Shown here piece after piece: positions 42,839 through 52,831 of a stretch of 64,000 nt of DNA. Position numbers and translations under genes: made by a program. Numbering within the stretch: the first letter of the stretch is position 1; every line of letters starts with the position of its first letter. The notes under the pieces are model-generated. The model did not search any database and was not told the DNA's origin. It saw only the letters and a list, made by a program, of their open reading frames with translations. Source of the DNA: an uncultured Roseicyclus sp. (GTDB lineage Bacteria; Pseudomonadota; Alphaproteobacteria; Rhodobacterales; Rhodobacteraceae); assembly GCF_937892565.1 (NCBI RefSeq), contig NZ_CALAHQ010000005.1:36536-100535 (forward strand), in the 5' to 3' direction.

Positions 42839-43671
42839 CTGCGCACGCTCCGGCAGGTGGTCACAAAGTCGGCCAGATCGCCGGCAAAGCGGTCGGGCTC
42901 CTCAAGAAAGGGGGCATGGCCGATGTCGCGATAGGCAAGGTGGCGGCCATCACGCATCAGCGCCGCGGCGGCCGCGCCGGTTGCGGGGGTGACGACGGCA
43001 TCCTCGGTTCCATGAATCACCAGCCCCGGGCAAGTCATGGCCGCATAGCTGGGCCGCAAATCGAGATCGGCGCCGAACAGTGCGCGGCGGACAGGGGCGG
43101 GGCACAGCATGTTGGCCCCTACCATCGCGCCATACTGCGCGCGCGGCAGCGGGTGGCGGGTGCAGGCATCGACAAAGCGCGCCGTGGCTTGCAGGCGGCG
43201 GGCCAGATCCTCGGTATAGAGATCGCGGTCACGCCCGGGTGAGGCGGGGCCGACCATCCAATCCTCGCGCAGGGCGCCGATGGCCAGAATGCCCCCGGCC
43301 AGAACCACGCCCGCCAGATCTGCGTCGCCATGGCATGCAAGATACGCCGCGATCACGCGCGACCCGTAGGACCAGCCGACAAGGGTGGGGCGGTCCAGCG
43401 CTTGCGCGGCGATGACCGCAGCCACGTCTGCGCCCCAAAGCGCGGTGTCGGTATAGGCGGCGGCGTCATCGGGTTTGCCCGATGCGCCATGGCCGCGCAA
43501 ATCCATGGCCACAAGGTGAAAGCGATCCGACAGCCGGTCGATCAGCGGCTCCCAGCAGATGCCAGCCTGGGCCCAGCCATGGATCAGCACGATCGGCGGA
43601 TGCGCCGGATTGCCGGCGCTGCGATAGGCGATGGCGGTGCCATCGGTGGAGGGGACAAAGCCGGTGGTCAT
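42835..43671 (-). CDS. Alpha/beta hydrolase inside the soe operon
   Basis: This 278-residue alpha/beta-fold hydrolase has the oxyanion region LIHGWAQAG, nucleophile elbow GWSYGSR (Ser), acid in HGTEDAVV and His in IGHAPF, so the triad is complete. No signal peptide is seen. It lies between soeA (124 bases upstream, with a hairpin in the gap) and soeB (ATGA overlap), so it is translated with the sulfite dehydrogenase subunits. Its substrate and any role in sulfite metabolism are unknown. Confidence 0.87.
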   Translation of the reverse strand: MTTGFVPSTDGTAIAYRSAGNPAHPPIVLIHGWAQAGICWEPLIDRLSDRFHLVAMDLRGHGASGKPDDAAAYTDTALWGADVAAVIAAQALDRPTLVGWSYGSRVIAAYLACHGDADLAGVVLAGGILAIGALREDWMVGPASPGRDRDLYTEDLARRLQATARFVDACTRHPLPRAQYGAMVGANMLCPAPVRRALFGADLDLRPSYAAMTCPGLVIHGTEDAVVTPATGAAAAALMRDGRHLAYRDIGHAPFLEEPDRFAGDLADFVTTCRSVRR

Positions 43672-43725
43672 GGGCGTGGCTTTTCGCCGTGACAGGGATT
43701 TCGCCCGCTGGCGCAGGCGACCGGT

Positions 43726-43783
43726 GCGAGGGGGCTGTCTGCCCCCTCGCGCTCCCCCGAGAGTATTTCGAAAGCAAAGATGG
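43726..43783. repeat. Intercistronic hairpin plus GTATTT-AAAGATG element in the soe operon
   Basis: GCGAGGGGGC and GCCCCCTCGC form a perfect ten-pair stem around TGTCT (43726-43750). It is followed on the plus strand by CTCCCCCGAGAGTATTT and CAAAGATG. A related GTATTT/GAAAGATG stretch occurs near 50038. Such elements recur between genes in Rhodobacteraceae. Confidence 0.6.
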
Positions 43784-43795
43784 GGCGGCTCCGGG

Positions 43796-46609
43796 TCATC
43801 GTTGCGTGATCGGCCATGGGGAACGCAGGGGTGGAAAATTTGGCTGAACCTCTGCCGGGGCGGGGGCCTTTTCGATGCGCACGCGCAGATCGAACCATGC
43901 CGCCTGCCCGGTGATCGGGTCGGAGTTCGACCAGCGATGCCCGTCGCCGCGCGCCGGCAGAAGCTCGTGGATCAGGTGGTTCAGCAAGAAGCCCTTGGTC
44001 GCCTCGGGGGCATCGGGGGCCAGCGCCCAGGCGCCCTTGCGCTTGCCGATCGCATTCCATGTCCAGACCGTGTTGGGGTTGAGTGCGGCCATATGCGCCA
44101 CCGGCACGGTGATCGTGCCATGCGGCGAGCTTACGCGTGCCCAGTCGCCTTGGGCAAAGCCGTGATCTTGCCAGATATTGGTCGGCACATAGAGCGGGTT
44201 GTGGCCATGGATCTGGCGCAGCCACGCGTTCTGGCTGCCCCAGCTGTGATACATCGCCATGGGGCGTTGCGTAAGGGCATGCAGCGGAAAGGCCGCCTGC
44301 TCTGACAGGGCGTCGCCCAAGGGCGGGTACCAGATCGGCAGCGGGTCCATCGTGGCGCGGATGCGGTCGCGCAGATGGTCGGGCGGCTGCTGTGCCCCAT
44401 GCCCTTCGGCCGCCAGCTGGAAGCGGCGCAAGGGTTCGAGATAGAGGTTGAAGACATAGGGCTGGGGGCTGTCGTAGAGCCCAAGATCAACCGCCCAATC
44501 CTGATAGGCGGTGTTCCAGGGTTTGAAGTATTGTGCTGCTTCGGGGATGTGGTGGGTGAAAAACCCGCCATTCCCGATATAGCGGGCAATCTGCTCCGCG
44601 TTGGGGGCGCCGCGGCCGGTCTGGGTGCCGTCGCCGCGAAAGCCCATCAGCGGGCCGATGCCCGGACGGCGTTCATGGCGCTGGATGTAATCGGCGTAAT
44701 CGGCATAGGCGGGGCTGCCATCGGCGGTCACGAAACCCGGCAGGCCCAGGCGCGCCCCCAGATCGATCAGCACCGATTGAAAGCCGCGCACGCCCTCATG
44801 GCCGGGGCGATCGGGCGCCACGACCGGCCATCGGATGGCATCGGCGGCGGCATCGGCCTCGGATATCGGGCGGTCGAGCATCGAGATGCAGTCGTGGCGT
44901 TCCAGATAGGTCGTGTCGGGCAGGATCAGATCGGCATAGGCCACCATTTCGGAGGCGTAGGCATCGGAATAGATGATGCGCGGAATGACATATTCCCCCG
45001 TCTCGGGGTCGGTGTCGGTGAGCATCTCGATCACGCGGCCCGTGCCCATCGAGGAATTCCACGCCATGTTCGCCATGTACAAGAACAGCGTGTCGATCCG
45101 GTAGGGGTCGCCTGCATGGGCATTGGCGATGACCATATGCATCAGCCCATGCGCCGAAAGCGGGTTTTCCCACGAAAAGGCCTTGTCGATGCGGGCGGGT
45201 GTGCCTTCGGGCGTCAGCGCCAGATGTTCGGGGCCCAGCGGATAGCCCAGATGCGGCCCCTTGAGCGGCTGGCCGGGGGTGGCGGTGGCATGGGGTTTTG
45301 GGTGGGCCTCGGGCGGTTTGGGATAGGGCGGCTTGAAGCGGAAACCGCCCGGCGTTTCGACCGTGCCGAGCAGGATCTGCAACACATGCAGCGCGCGGGC
45401 GGTCTGAAAGCCGTTGGAATGGGCCGAGATGCCGCGCATCGCATGCATGGCGACGGGGCGGCCCACCATCTTTTCGTGCCGCACACCGCGGAAATCGGTC
45501 CAGGGCTGGTTGATCTCGATCGCCTCGTCAAAGGCCACGCGGGCCAGTTCGGCGGCCAGTGCATGGATGCGTCTGGCTGGGATGCCGCAGCGCTCGGCCA
45601 CGGCTTCCGGGGCATGGGCGGGGTCAAGATAGCGCTCGGCCAGAAGCTGGAACACCGGGCGGTGGGTGATCCCCGCGCGGCGCAGGCCATGGGCCAGATC
45701 GGGCAGGATGCCGGGCGCGTCATAGGCCACCGGCTGGCCTGTCGCGCGGTCGATCACCAGGGGCTTGCCAGCCGCATCGCGCAAGAACAGCCCGCATTCG
45801 GGCGAGGCGGGGTCTTCGTTCACCAGAACGGGCGCATTGGTGAAGCGCGCCAGATAGTCGAGATCAATCTTGCCCGCCTGCAGAAGGCAATGGATCAGCG
45901 ACAAGATCAAAAGCCCGTCGCTGCCCGGCGTGATGCCGATCCAATCATCAGCGACGGCGTTGTAGCCTGACCGGATGGGATTGATGCCGACCACGCGCGC
46001 CCCGCGCGCCTTGAGCCGACCCAGCCCGATCTTGATGGGGTTGCTGTCATGATCTTCGGCCACGCCGAAGATCAACAAAAGCTTGGTTCGATCCCAATCG
46101 GGCTGGCCGAATTCCCAGAACGCGCCGCCCATCGTGTAGATGCCCGCCGCTGCCATATTGACCGAGCAGAAGCCGCCATGGGCGGCGTAATTGGGCGTGC
46201 CGAATTGTTGCGCCCACCAGCTGGTGAGCGATTGCGACTGGTCGCGCCCTGTGAAAAAGGCCAGCTTTTCAGGTGCATGGGCCCGCAGGGGGGCCATCCA
46301 GCCTGTCGCTGTCGCCAACGCGTCGTCCCAGCTGATTTCTTCGAACTGGCCCGATCCGCGCGGGCCCACGCGGCGCAGGGGCGCACGCAGGCGTGAGGGG
46401 GCGGTGACCTGCATGATCCCCGCCGACCCCTTGGCGCACAGCACGCCCTTGTTGACCGGGTGATCGCGATTGCCTTCGATATAGGCGACGCGCCCATCCT
46501 TGAGGTGCACATCGACGCCGCAACGGCAGGCGCACATGTAACAGGTCGTCTTGGCGATGCTGTCGCCGGTCTTGGGCGACAGATCGAGTGATGGCTGCTG
46601 GTGCTTCAT
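43796..46609 (-). CDS. soeA: Cytoplasmic sulfite dehydrogenase molybdopterin subunit SoeA
   Basis: The 937-residue molybdopterin oxidoreductase binds one [4Fe-4S] cluster through Cys23, Cys26, Cys30 and Cys58. A Cys at about 148 (HGGFCSVN) is in the position of the molybdenum ligand. DFRGVRHEKM, GISAHSNGFQTARALHV and GGFRFKPPYPKP resemble SoeA of sulfur oxidisers. There is no twin-arginine signal, so the enzyme should face the cytoplasm, oxidising sulfite to sulfate and feeding quinone through SoeBC. The 31 in-frame codons upstream of 46609 are rejected. A polysulfide/thiosulfate reductase-type activity is the main alternative. Confidence 0.85.
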   Translation of the reverse strand: MKHQQPSLDLSPKTGDSIAKTTCYMCACRCGVDVHLKDGRVAYIEGNRDHPVNKGVLCAKGSAGIMQVTAPSRLRAPLRRVGPRGSGQFEEISWDDALATATGWMAPLRAHAPEKLAFFTGRDQSQSLTSWWAQQFGTPNYAAHGGFCSVNMAAAGIYTMGGAFWEFGQPDWDRTKLLLIFGVAEDHDSNPIKIGLGRLKARGARVVGINPIRSGYNAVADDWIGITPGSDGLLILSLIHCLLQAGKIDLDYLARFTNAPVLVNEDPASPECGLFLRDAAGKPLVIDRATGQPVAYDAPGILPDLAHGLRRAGITHRPVFQLLAERYLDPAHAPEAVAERCGIPARRIHALAAELARVAFDEAIEINQPWTDFRGVRHEKMVGRPVAMHAMRGISAHSNGFQTARALHVLQILLGTVETPGGFRFKPPYPKPPEAHPKPHATATPGQPLKGPHLGYPLGPEHLALTPEGTPARIDKAFSWENPLSAHGLMHMVIANAHAGDPYRIDTLFLYMANMAWNSSMGTGRVIEMLTDTDPETGEYVIPRIIYSDAYASEMVAYADLILPDTTYLERHDCISMLDRPISEADAAADAIRWPVVAPDRPGHEGVRGFQSVLIDLGARLGLPGFVTADGSPAYADYADYIQRHERRPGIGPLMGFRGDGTQTGRGAPNAEQIARYIGNGGFFTHHIPEAAQYFKPWNTAYQDWAVDLGLYDSPQPYVFNLYLEPLRRFQLAAEGHGAQQPPDHLRDRIRATMDPLPIWYPPLGDALSEQAAFPLHALTQRPMAMYHSWGSQNAWLRQIHGHNPLYVPTNIWQDHGFAQGDWARVSSPHGTITVPVAHMAALNPNTVWTWNAIGKRKGAWALAPDAPEATKGFLLNHLIHELLPARGDGHRWSNSDPITGQAAWFDLRVRIEKAPAPAEVQPNFPPLRSPWPITQR

Positions 46610-46718
46610 CCGCTTTCCGCTGCGATGTTTGTTCCGGGACAAGCTTTGGCCGGGTCTGGTCCGGGATGCAATGGGCGAGGTGAAGGGCAGCCGCCGCTCC
46701 AAAGTGTGTAAACTTAAA

Positions 46719-46747
46719 TTGACAGCTTGAATGGCGCGTCAGATAGT
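46719..46747 (+). promoter_or_regulatory. Candidate sigma-70 promoter for the BciB/FrhB-like gene
   Basis: TTGACA (46719-46724), a 17-base spacer and GATAGT (46742-46747) lie 31 bases before the chosen start, in the AT-rich part of the soeA/FrhB divergent gap. Confidence 0.5.
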
Positions 46748-46777
46748 GACGGGTGTCTGTGGATCGGACCCATTCCT

Positions 46778-48013
46778 ATGCCCAAGGATCATTCCCTGCC
46801 TGGCCTGAACGTGCCCGTGATCACGGGCGCCGCGCGACCCGGGCTTTGCACCGATTGCGGCATCAGCCGGATCGGCGATGGTCGGGCCTGTGGGCGGGCC
46901 TGTCAATTCATCCAACCCGATTACGAGACGGCCGAGCATCGCGTCCATGGCCGGGTGGCCGACCCCGATCTGGGCGATGAGGCGTTTTTTGGGGTCACAT
47001 TGGCAATGCAGCGCCTGCGGCTGTCGCCCCCCGCCCCCGGCGCGCAGTGGAGCGGGATCACAACCGCTTTGGCGGCCGCACTGCTGGAAAGCGGACGGGT
47101 CGATGCGGTTTTGGCCGTGCGCGCCCATCCCGAGGATCGCTGGCGACCGGAACCCGTGATCGTGACCGACCCGGCCGAATTGGCCCAATGCCGCGGCATG
47201 CGCATGGGCTATGCGCCGACGCTGGCCGCGCTGGAACCGGCGGCAGCGGCGGGCCACAAGCGCATCGCGGTCATCGGCATTCCCTGTCAGGTCTACGCTT
47301 TGCGCGCAATCGAGGCAGAGCTTGGATTTGCGCGCATTTATGTCATCGGAACGCCATGTTCCGACAACACCACGACAGAAAACTTTCATGAGTTCCTGGC
47401 CTTGCTCGATACGGCACCTCAGACGGTGTCCTATCTGGAGTTTCGTGCCGATTACCGTGTCGAATTGCGGTTCGATGACGGGCGGCCCGCGCGGGTCGTG
47501 CCGTTCCTGAAGCTGCCGATTTCAAAACTGCGGCCCGATTTCTTTCCGATCACCTGCAAGACCTGTGTGGATTACACCAACCGGCTGGCCGATATCACGG
47601 TGGGCTACATGGGCGGTGACGGTGATCAATGGGTGATCACCCGCAACCATCGCGGCGCCGAGATGCTGGCGGGACTTGCGGGGCGTCTGGCGGAACGGCC
47701 CTTGACCGATCGCGGCAAGCGCGAGGGCGCGGTCAAGGGCTTCATGGCCAATACCCTGCGCGCCGCGGGCGGCATGCCCTTGCGTGCCATGCCCGATTGG
47801 CTGCGCCCCATCGTGAGCTTCCTGCAGCCCCGGATCGGTCCAAGGGGGCTCGAGTTTGCCCGTGCGCGCATCGAGATGAAGGCGATCGAGACGATTGTGC
47901 ATCTGCGCCGCGCCCATCCCGCGCGGGTCAAGAACATGGTGCCGTCGCATGTCTGGCGGGTCGCCGCGCGCTATGGGCTGATCCCCGCCAAGGACGAGAC
48001 GCGCGCCGATTGA
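46778..48013 (+). CDS. Coenzyme F420 hydrogenase beta-subunit family protein, BciB/HCAR-like reductase
   Basis: The 411-residue protein has an N-terminal cysteine cluster (Cys24, Cys27, Cys38, Cys42 in PGLCTDCGIS then ACGRACQF), FrhB N domain with GAQWSGITTALA and HPEDRWRPEPVI, and FrhB C domain with IGIPCQVYALRAIE, IGTPCSDN and CKTCVDYTNRLAD. This pattern is that of ferredoxin-dependent, FAD and Fe-S divinyl-chlorophyllide 8-vinyl reductase (BciB) and plant HCAR. F420 itself is not expected in this lineage. If the organism is phototrophic it may act in bacteriochlorophyll synthesis; otherwise the substrate is unknown. It is divergent from soeA. Confidence 0.82.
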   Translation: MPKDHSLPGLNVPVITGAARPGLCTDCGISRIGDGRACGRACQFIQPDYETAEHRVHGRVADPDLGDEAFFGVTLAMQRLRLSPPAPGAQWSGITTALAAALLESGRVDAVLAVRAHPEDRWRPEPVIVTDPAELAQCRGMRMGYAPTLAALEPAAAAGHKRIAVIGIPCQVYALRAIEAELGFARIYVIGTPCSDNTTTENFHEFLALLDTAPQTVSYLEFRADYRVELRFDDGRPARVVPFLKLPISKLRPDFFPITCKTCVDYTNRLADITVGYMGGDGDQWVITRNHRGAEMLAGLAGRLAERPLTDRGKREGAVKGFMANTLRAAGGMPLRAMPDWLRPIVSFLQPRIGPRGLEFARARIEMKAIETIVHLRRAHPARVKNMVPSHVWRVAARYGLIPAKDETRAD

Positions 48014-48123
48014 TCCGTGATCCAAAGGTGCGCGTTCCGCGCGTTTTCTTTGCCTCGCCGGCCCCCTGCGGGCCCGGCTCAGGGTCTGTGCCTCTGGCGG
48101 GGACAGGTTTGAAACAGAGACGT

Positions 48124-48135
48124 TGAACCGGTTCA
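48124..48135. promoter_or_regulatory. 12-bp perfect palindrome upstream of rnhB
   Basis: TGAACCGGTTCA is a perfect palindrome 48 bases before the chosen rnhB ATG. It may be an operator for rnhB or a chance palindrome. Confidence 0.3.
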
Positions 48136-48182
48136 CCCCGCCCGATCTTGTATGCACCGCCACGCCATGGGATGGTGGCATC

Positions 48183-48806
48183 ATGACCCGACCCACCCCT
48201 GATCTGACCCATGAAATGGCCCTTGGCACCCGTGTGGCGGGGGTGGATGAGGCGGGGCGTGGCCCCTTGGCAGGACCGGTGGCGGCGGCAGCGGTGGTGC
48301 TGGATCTGGCCCGCATACCCGACGGGCTCAATGATTCCAAGGTGTTGTCGGCCGCGCGGCGGGCCGCGTTGTTCGATGTGATCCATGCCACAGCCCATGT
48401 TGGTCTTGGCTGGGCCAGCGTGGCAGAGATTGATGCGCTCAACATTCGGGCCGCATCGCTGTTGGCGATGCAGCGCGCGGTTCTGGGGTTGGGGTTTGTT
48501 CCCGATGCCGCGCTGATCGATGGCAATGCCTGCCCCGAGGGTCTGCCCTGCCCCGGGGTCACCTTGATCAAGGGCGATGCCAAAAGCCTGTCGGTGGCGG
48601 CGGCCTCGATCATTGCCAAGGTGGCGCGTGATCGGCTGATGGCGGGGCTGGCCCGGGCGCATCCCGGCTATGGCTGGGAGGTCAATCAAGGCTACCCAAC
48701 GGCGGCCCATCTGGCCGCCCTACAAGATATGGGGGTAACACCCCACCATAGACGTTCGTTCCGTCCGGTACACAACATCTTGCAATCGGGTGGCTTGCAA
48801 ATCCTT

Positions 48807-48821
<15 letters not shown>
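48183..48821 (+). CDS. rnhB: Ribonuclease HII
   Basis: This 212-residue enzyme cuts RNA in RNA-DNA hybrids and at misinserted ribonucleotides. VAGVDEAGRGPLAGP holds the catalytic Asp-Glu, NDSKVLS and IDGN follow, and VAAASIIAKVARDR contains further conserved residues. The ATG at 48183 gives a normal N-terminus; a TTG at 48123 would add 20 residues but has no family support. ccrM follows 79 bases downstream, an arrangement seen in related alphaproteobacteria. Confidence 0.95.
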
Positions 48822-50001
<1,180 letters not shown>

Positions 50002-50059
50002 TCTGTCCCGACTGAACCGCGCGACTGCGCGGCATGCGTATTTGGGAAAGATGAAGCGA

Positions 50060-51019
50060 TCAGTCGCGCGGGGCCGCGGCGCGGCGGAGCCGGTCGTTGA
50101 TCGCGCGGCCAAGGCCCGTGTCGGGGATGTCTGCGATGCGGATCGCGGGGGCATGGCGCGCCTGGGCCAGGGCGTCGGCGGCGTGGAGGGTGGCAAACAG
50201 GCGATTTGCGGCCTCGGTCAGATCGCCGCTGGCCGACAGCGTCAGATCGCCCGGCGTGTTGGCGCCAAAGCCGATCACGATCTCGCCCTGGCGGGGCGCA
50301 CCGCCCAGATGAAGGGGCGTTTGCGGAGCGTAGTGGCTGGCAAGCTGGCCGGGCGCTTCGATGCGGGCACCGGGCGTGGTGTCGGCGATGAGCGGGCCGG
50401 TGACAGGCTCGATCGCCTCGCGTGGAAGGCCGCCTTCGCGCAGCAGGCGGGTGCCGGTATCGGATGGGGCGAGGATGGTGGATTCGACCCCCACCATGGT
50501 CGGGCCGCCATCAAGGATCGCGGCGATGCGATGGCCCAGCCCCGCGCGCACATGCTCGGCCGTCGTGGCGCTGATCTGGCCCGACGGATTGGCCGAGGGT
50601 GCGGCAAGCGGGCGGCCCGTGGCGCGCAACACCGCCTGCATCACCGGATGGGCGGGCAGGCGGATCGCGACCGTGCTCAGCCCCGCCGTCACGCGTGGCG
50701 ACAGCCCATGGCCCGGTTTCAGCGGCAAGACCAGCGTCATCGGGCCGGGCCAGAAGGCACGGGCCAGCGCCAGCGCGGGGCCGGAAAAATCGGCGATTGC
50801 CATGGCACTGGCCAGATCGGGCAGATGCACGATCAGCGGGTTGAATTCGGGCCGCCCCTTGGCGGTGTAGATGCCCGCCACAGCGGCGTCTTGCGTGGCG
50901 TCGGCGGCCAGCCCATAGACCGTTTCGCTGGGCAGCGCGACAAGTTGGCCCGCGCGCAACAGGGCTGCGGCGCGGGCGATGCCGGTGGCGTCTGGCAAAA
51001 GAAGGTCTGCGGCGGGCAT
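50060..51019 (-). CDS. tsaC: Threonylcarbamoyl-AMP synthase, Sua5 type
   Basis: The 319-residue protein makes threonylcarbamoyl-AMP for the t6A37 modification of tRNA. The YrdC domain (about 1-200) shows ALPSETVYGLAADA, KGRPEFNPLIVH and SANPSGQISATTAEHV; the extra C-terminal Sua5 domain (about 215-319) includes SHYAP. Start 51019 gives MPAADLLLPD; the 28 codons upstream are rejected. It is divergent from the acyl-CoA dehydrogenase gene. Confidence 0.94.
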   Translation of the reverse strand: MPAADLLLPDATGIARAAALLRAGQLVALPSETVYGLAADATQDAAVAGIYTAKGRPEFNPLIVHLPDLASAMAIADFSGPALALARAFWPGPMTLVLPLKPGHGLSPRVTAGLSTVAIRLPAHPVMQAVLRATGRPLAAPSANPSGQISATTAEHVRAGLGHRIAAILDGGPTMVGVESTILAPSDTGTRLLREGGLPREAIEPVTGPLIADTTPGARIEAPGQLASHYAPQTPLHLGGAPRQGEIVIGFGANTPGDLTLSASGDLTEAANRLFATLHAADALAQARHAPAIRIADIPDTGLGRAINDRLRRAAAPRD

Positions 51020-51139
51020 CGCTTTGACGTGACGTTGGGGTTGATCCGGGCCGGGCGCGGCGCCTAGCTGTGTGGGGGTAGCGCGAAGGGCGCGCCCATG
51101 CAATCACATGGCAACACCATCACGACGGAGAGCCGGCCC

Positions 51140-52831
51140 ATGCCCTATCAGGCGCCCGTGCAAGAATTCGAGTTTCTCTTGACCCATGTGGTGGGTTTCG
51201 AGCGCCTGCGCGCCACCCCCGCCCATGCCGAGGCAACGCCCGATGTCGTGCGCGCGATCCTGACCGAGGCGGGGCGCATCAGCCAGGAGGTTCTGGCGCC
51301 GCTCAACCGGGTGGGCGACCGTCACCCCGCGCGGCTGGAAAACGGGGTGGTGCGCACGCCGCCGGGCTTTGCCGCGGGCTATCGCGCCATGGCCGAGGCG
51401 GGGATGACCGCGATGTCGGCCGATCCGGCCCATGGCGGTCTGGGTCTGCCGCAGACGGTGGCGGCCTGTGTCAACGACATGACCGGCGCGGCCTGTCTGG
51501 CGTTGCAGATGAACCCGTTGATGACCCAGGGCCAGATCGAGGCGCTGGCCCATCACGGGTCGGATGCGATCAAGGCGCTCTATCTGCCCAAGCTTGCCAG
51601 CGGCGAGTGGTGCGGCACGATGAACCTGACCGAACCACAGGCGGGCTCGGATGTGGGGGCATTGAGCACCCGGGCGGTGCCCAATGGCGATGGCAGCCAT
51701 GCCGTGACAGGGCAAAAGATCTACATCTCCTGGGGCGATAATGATTTCACCGAAAACGTGGTGCACTTGGTGTTGGCCCGTCTGCCGGATGCGCCCGGTG
51801 GCACAAGGGGGATATCGCTGTTTCTGGTGCCCAAGCGCATTCCCGATGCCGATGGCAATCCCGGACGGGCCAACAGCCTGAGGGTGGTAAGCCTTGAGCA
51901 CAAGCTGGGGCTGCATGGCTCGCCCACCTGTGTGATGCAGTATGAGGCGGCCACGGGCTGGCTGGTGGGGGAACCTCATCGGGGGATGGCCGCGATGTTC
52001 ACGATGATGAACAATGCCCGGCTGGGTGTGGCGCTGCATGGTGTGTCGATCGCTGATGCTGCAACGCAGGCTGCCGTCGCCTATGCGGCGGCCCGCCGAC
52101 AGGGCCAGCCCCTGATCGCGGGTGGCACGGGCATGATCATCGATCATGCCGATGTGCGGCGGATGCTGGCAGAGATGAAGGCCGAAACGCTTGCCGCGCG
52201 GGCGCTGGCGCTGGATCTGGCAATGTCGATCGATCTGGGCCATGCGGGCGATGCCGATCAGGCGGCGCGCGCCGCCCTGTTGACCCCCATCGCCAAGGCG
52301 TTTTGCACCGAAACGGGGATCAAGCTGGCCAATCTGGGCATTCAGGTGCATGGCGGCATGGGCTTTATCGAAGACACCGGGGTGGCGCAATTCGCCCGTG
52401 ATGTGCGCGTCTCGGCGATTTACGAAGGCACCAATGGCATTCAGGCGATGGATCTGGTGGGCCGCAAGATGGCCGATGGCGGCGCGGCGATCCATGCGCT
52501 GATCGATGCGGTGGAACATGAGGCCCGCGCTCATGCCATGGGCGCGCCACTGGCGCAGATGGCGGAGGCCTTGCGCCGGGCAACGGCCGCGATGCTGGCG
52601 ATGGACCTCAACGACCGCTTCGGGGGCGCCGTGCCCTATCTGATGGGTTTTGCGCGGAGTCTGGGCGGGCTTTACCATTTGCGCGCGGCGGCGGTGGGCG
52701 ATGCCCCCCGCGTGGCTTTGGCACGCGTCTACATCGACCGGCTCTTGCCCGAGGCAGGCGGCTTGTTGGCTCAGGCGCAGCAGGGGGCGGCCGGGCTTTA
52801 TGACCTGTCGCCCGACGATCTGTCGGCATGA
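51140..52831 (+). CDS. Acyl-CoA dehydrogenase, DmdC-like long form
   Basis: This 563-residue flavoenzyme has the acyl-CoA dehydrogenase core with MNLTEPQAGSDVGAL, KIYISWGDND and LGIQVHGGMGF, the catalytic Glu at about 429 (IYEGTNGIQAMDL), and a C-terminal extension of about 110 residues found in the DmdC/FadE-like group. DmdC oxidises methylmercaptopropionyl-CoA in DMSP breakdown, but without dmdB or dmdD nearby a medium-chain fatty acyl substrate is equally possible. Start 51140 follows a GGAG site. The stop overlaps the next gene (ATGA). Confidence 0.88.
   Translation: MPYQAPVQEFEFLLTHVVGFERLRATPAHAEATPDVVRAILTEAGRISQEVLAPLNRVGDRHPARLENGVVRTPPGFAAGYRAMAEAGMTAMSADPAHGGLGLPQTVAACVNDMTGAACLALQMNPLMTQGQIEALAHHGSDAIKALYLPKLASGEWCGTMNLTEPQAGSDVGALSTRAVPNGDGSHAVTGQKIYISWGDNDFTENVVHLVLARLPDAPGGTRGISLFLVPKRIPDADGNPGRANSLRVVSLEHKLGLHGSPTCVMQYEAATGWLVGEPHRGMAAMFTMMNNARLGVALHGVSIADAATQAAVAYAAARRQGQPLIAGGTGMIIDHADVRRMLAEMKAETLAARALALDLAMSIDLGHAGDADQAARAALLTPIAKAFCTETGIKLANLGIQVHGGMGFIEDTGVAQFARDVRVSAIYEGTNGIQAMDLVGRKMADGGAAIHALIDAVEHEARAHAMGAPLAQMAEALRRATAAMLAMDLNDRFGGAVPYLMGFARSLGGLYHLRAAAVGDAPRVALARVYIDRLLPEAGGLLAQAQQGAAGLYDLSPDDLSA

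Noticed and set aside
44375..45970. A 531-codon plus-strand frame opposite soeA
   Set aside because: It is an antisense shadow of the molybdopterin subunit with repetitive Gly/His/Arg text.
41214..46609. Periplasmic DMSO or polysulfide reductase operon
   Set aside because: SoeA has no twin-arginine signal and shows SoeA-like segments, so a cytoplasmic sulfite dehydrogenase is preferred, though not proven.
46778..48013. True F420-dependent hydrogenase subunit
   Set aside because: The protein is FrhB-like, but its motifs match the ferredoxin-dependent BciB/HCAR branch and no other F420 gene is present.
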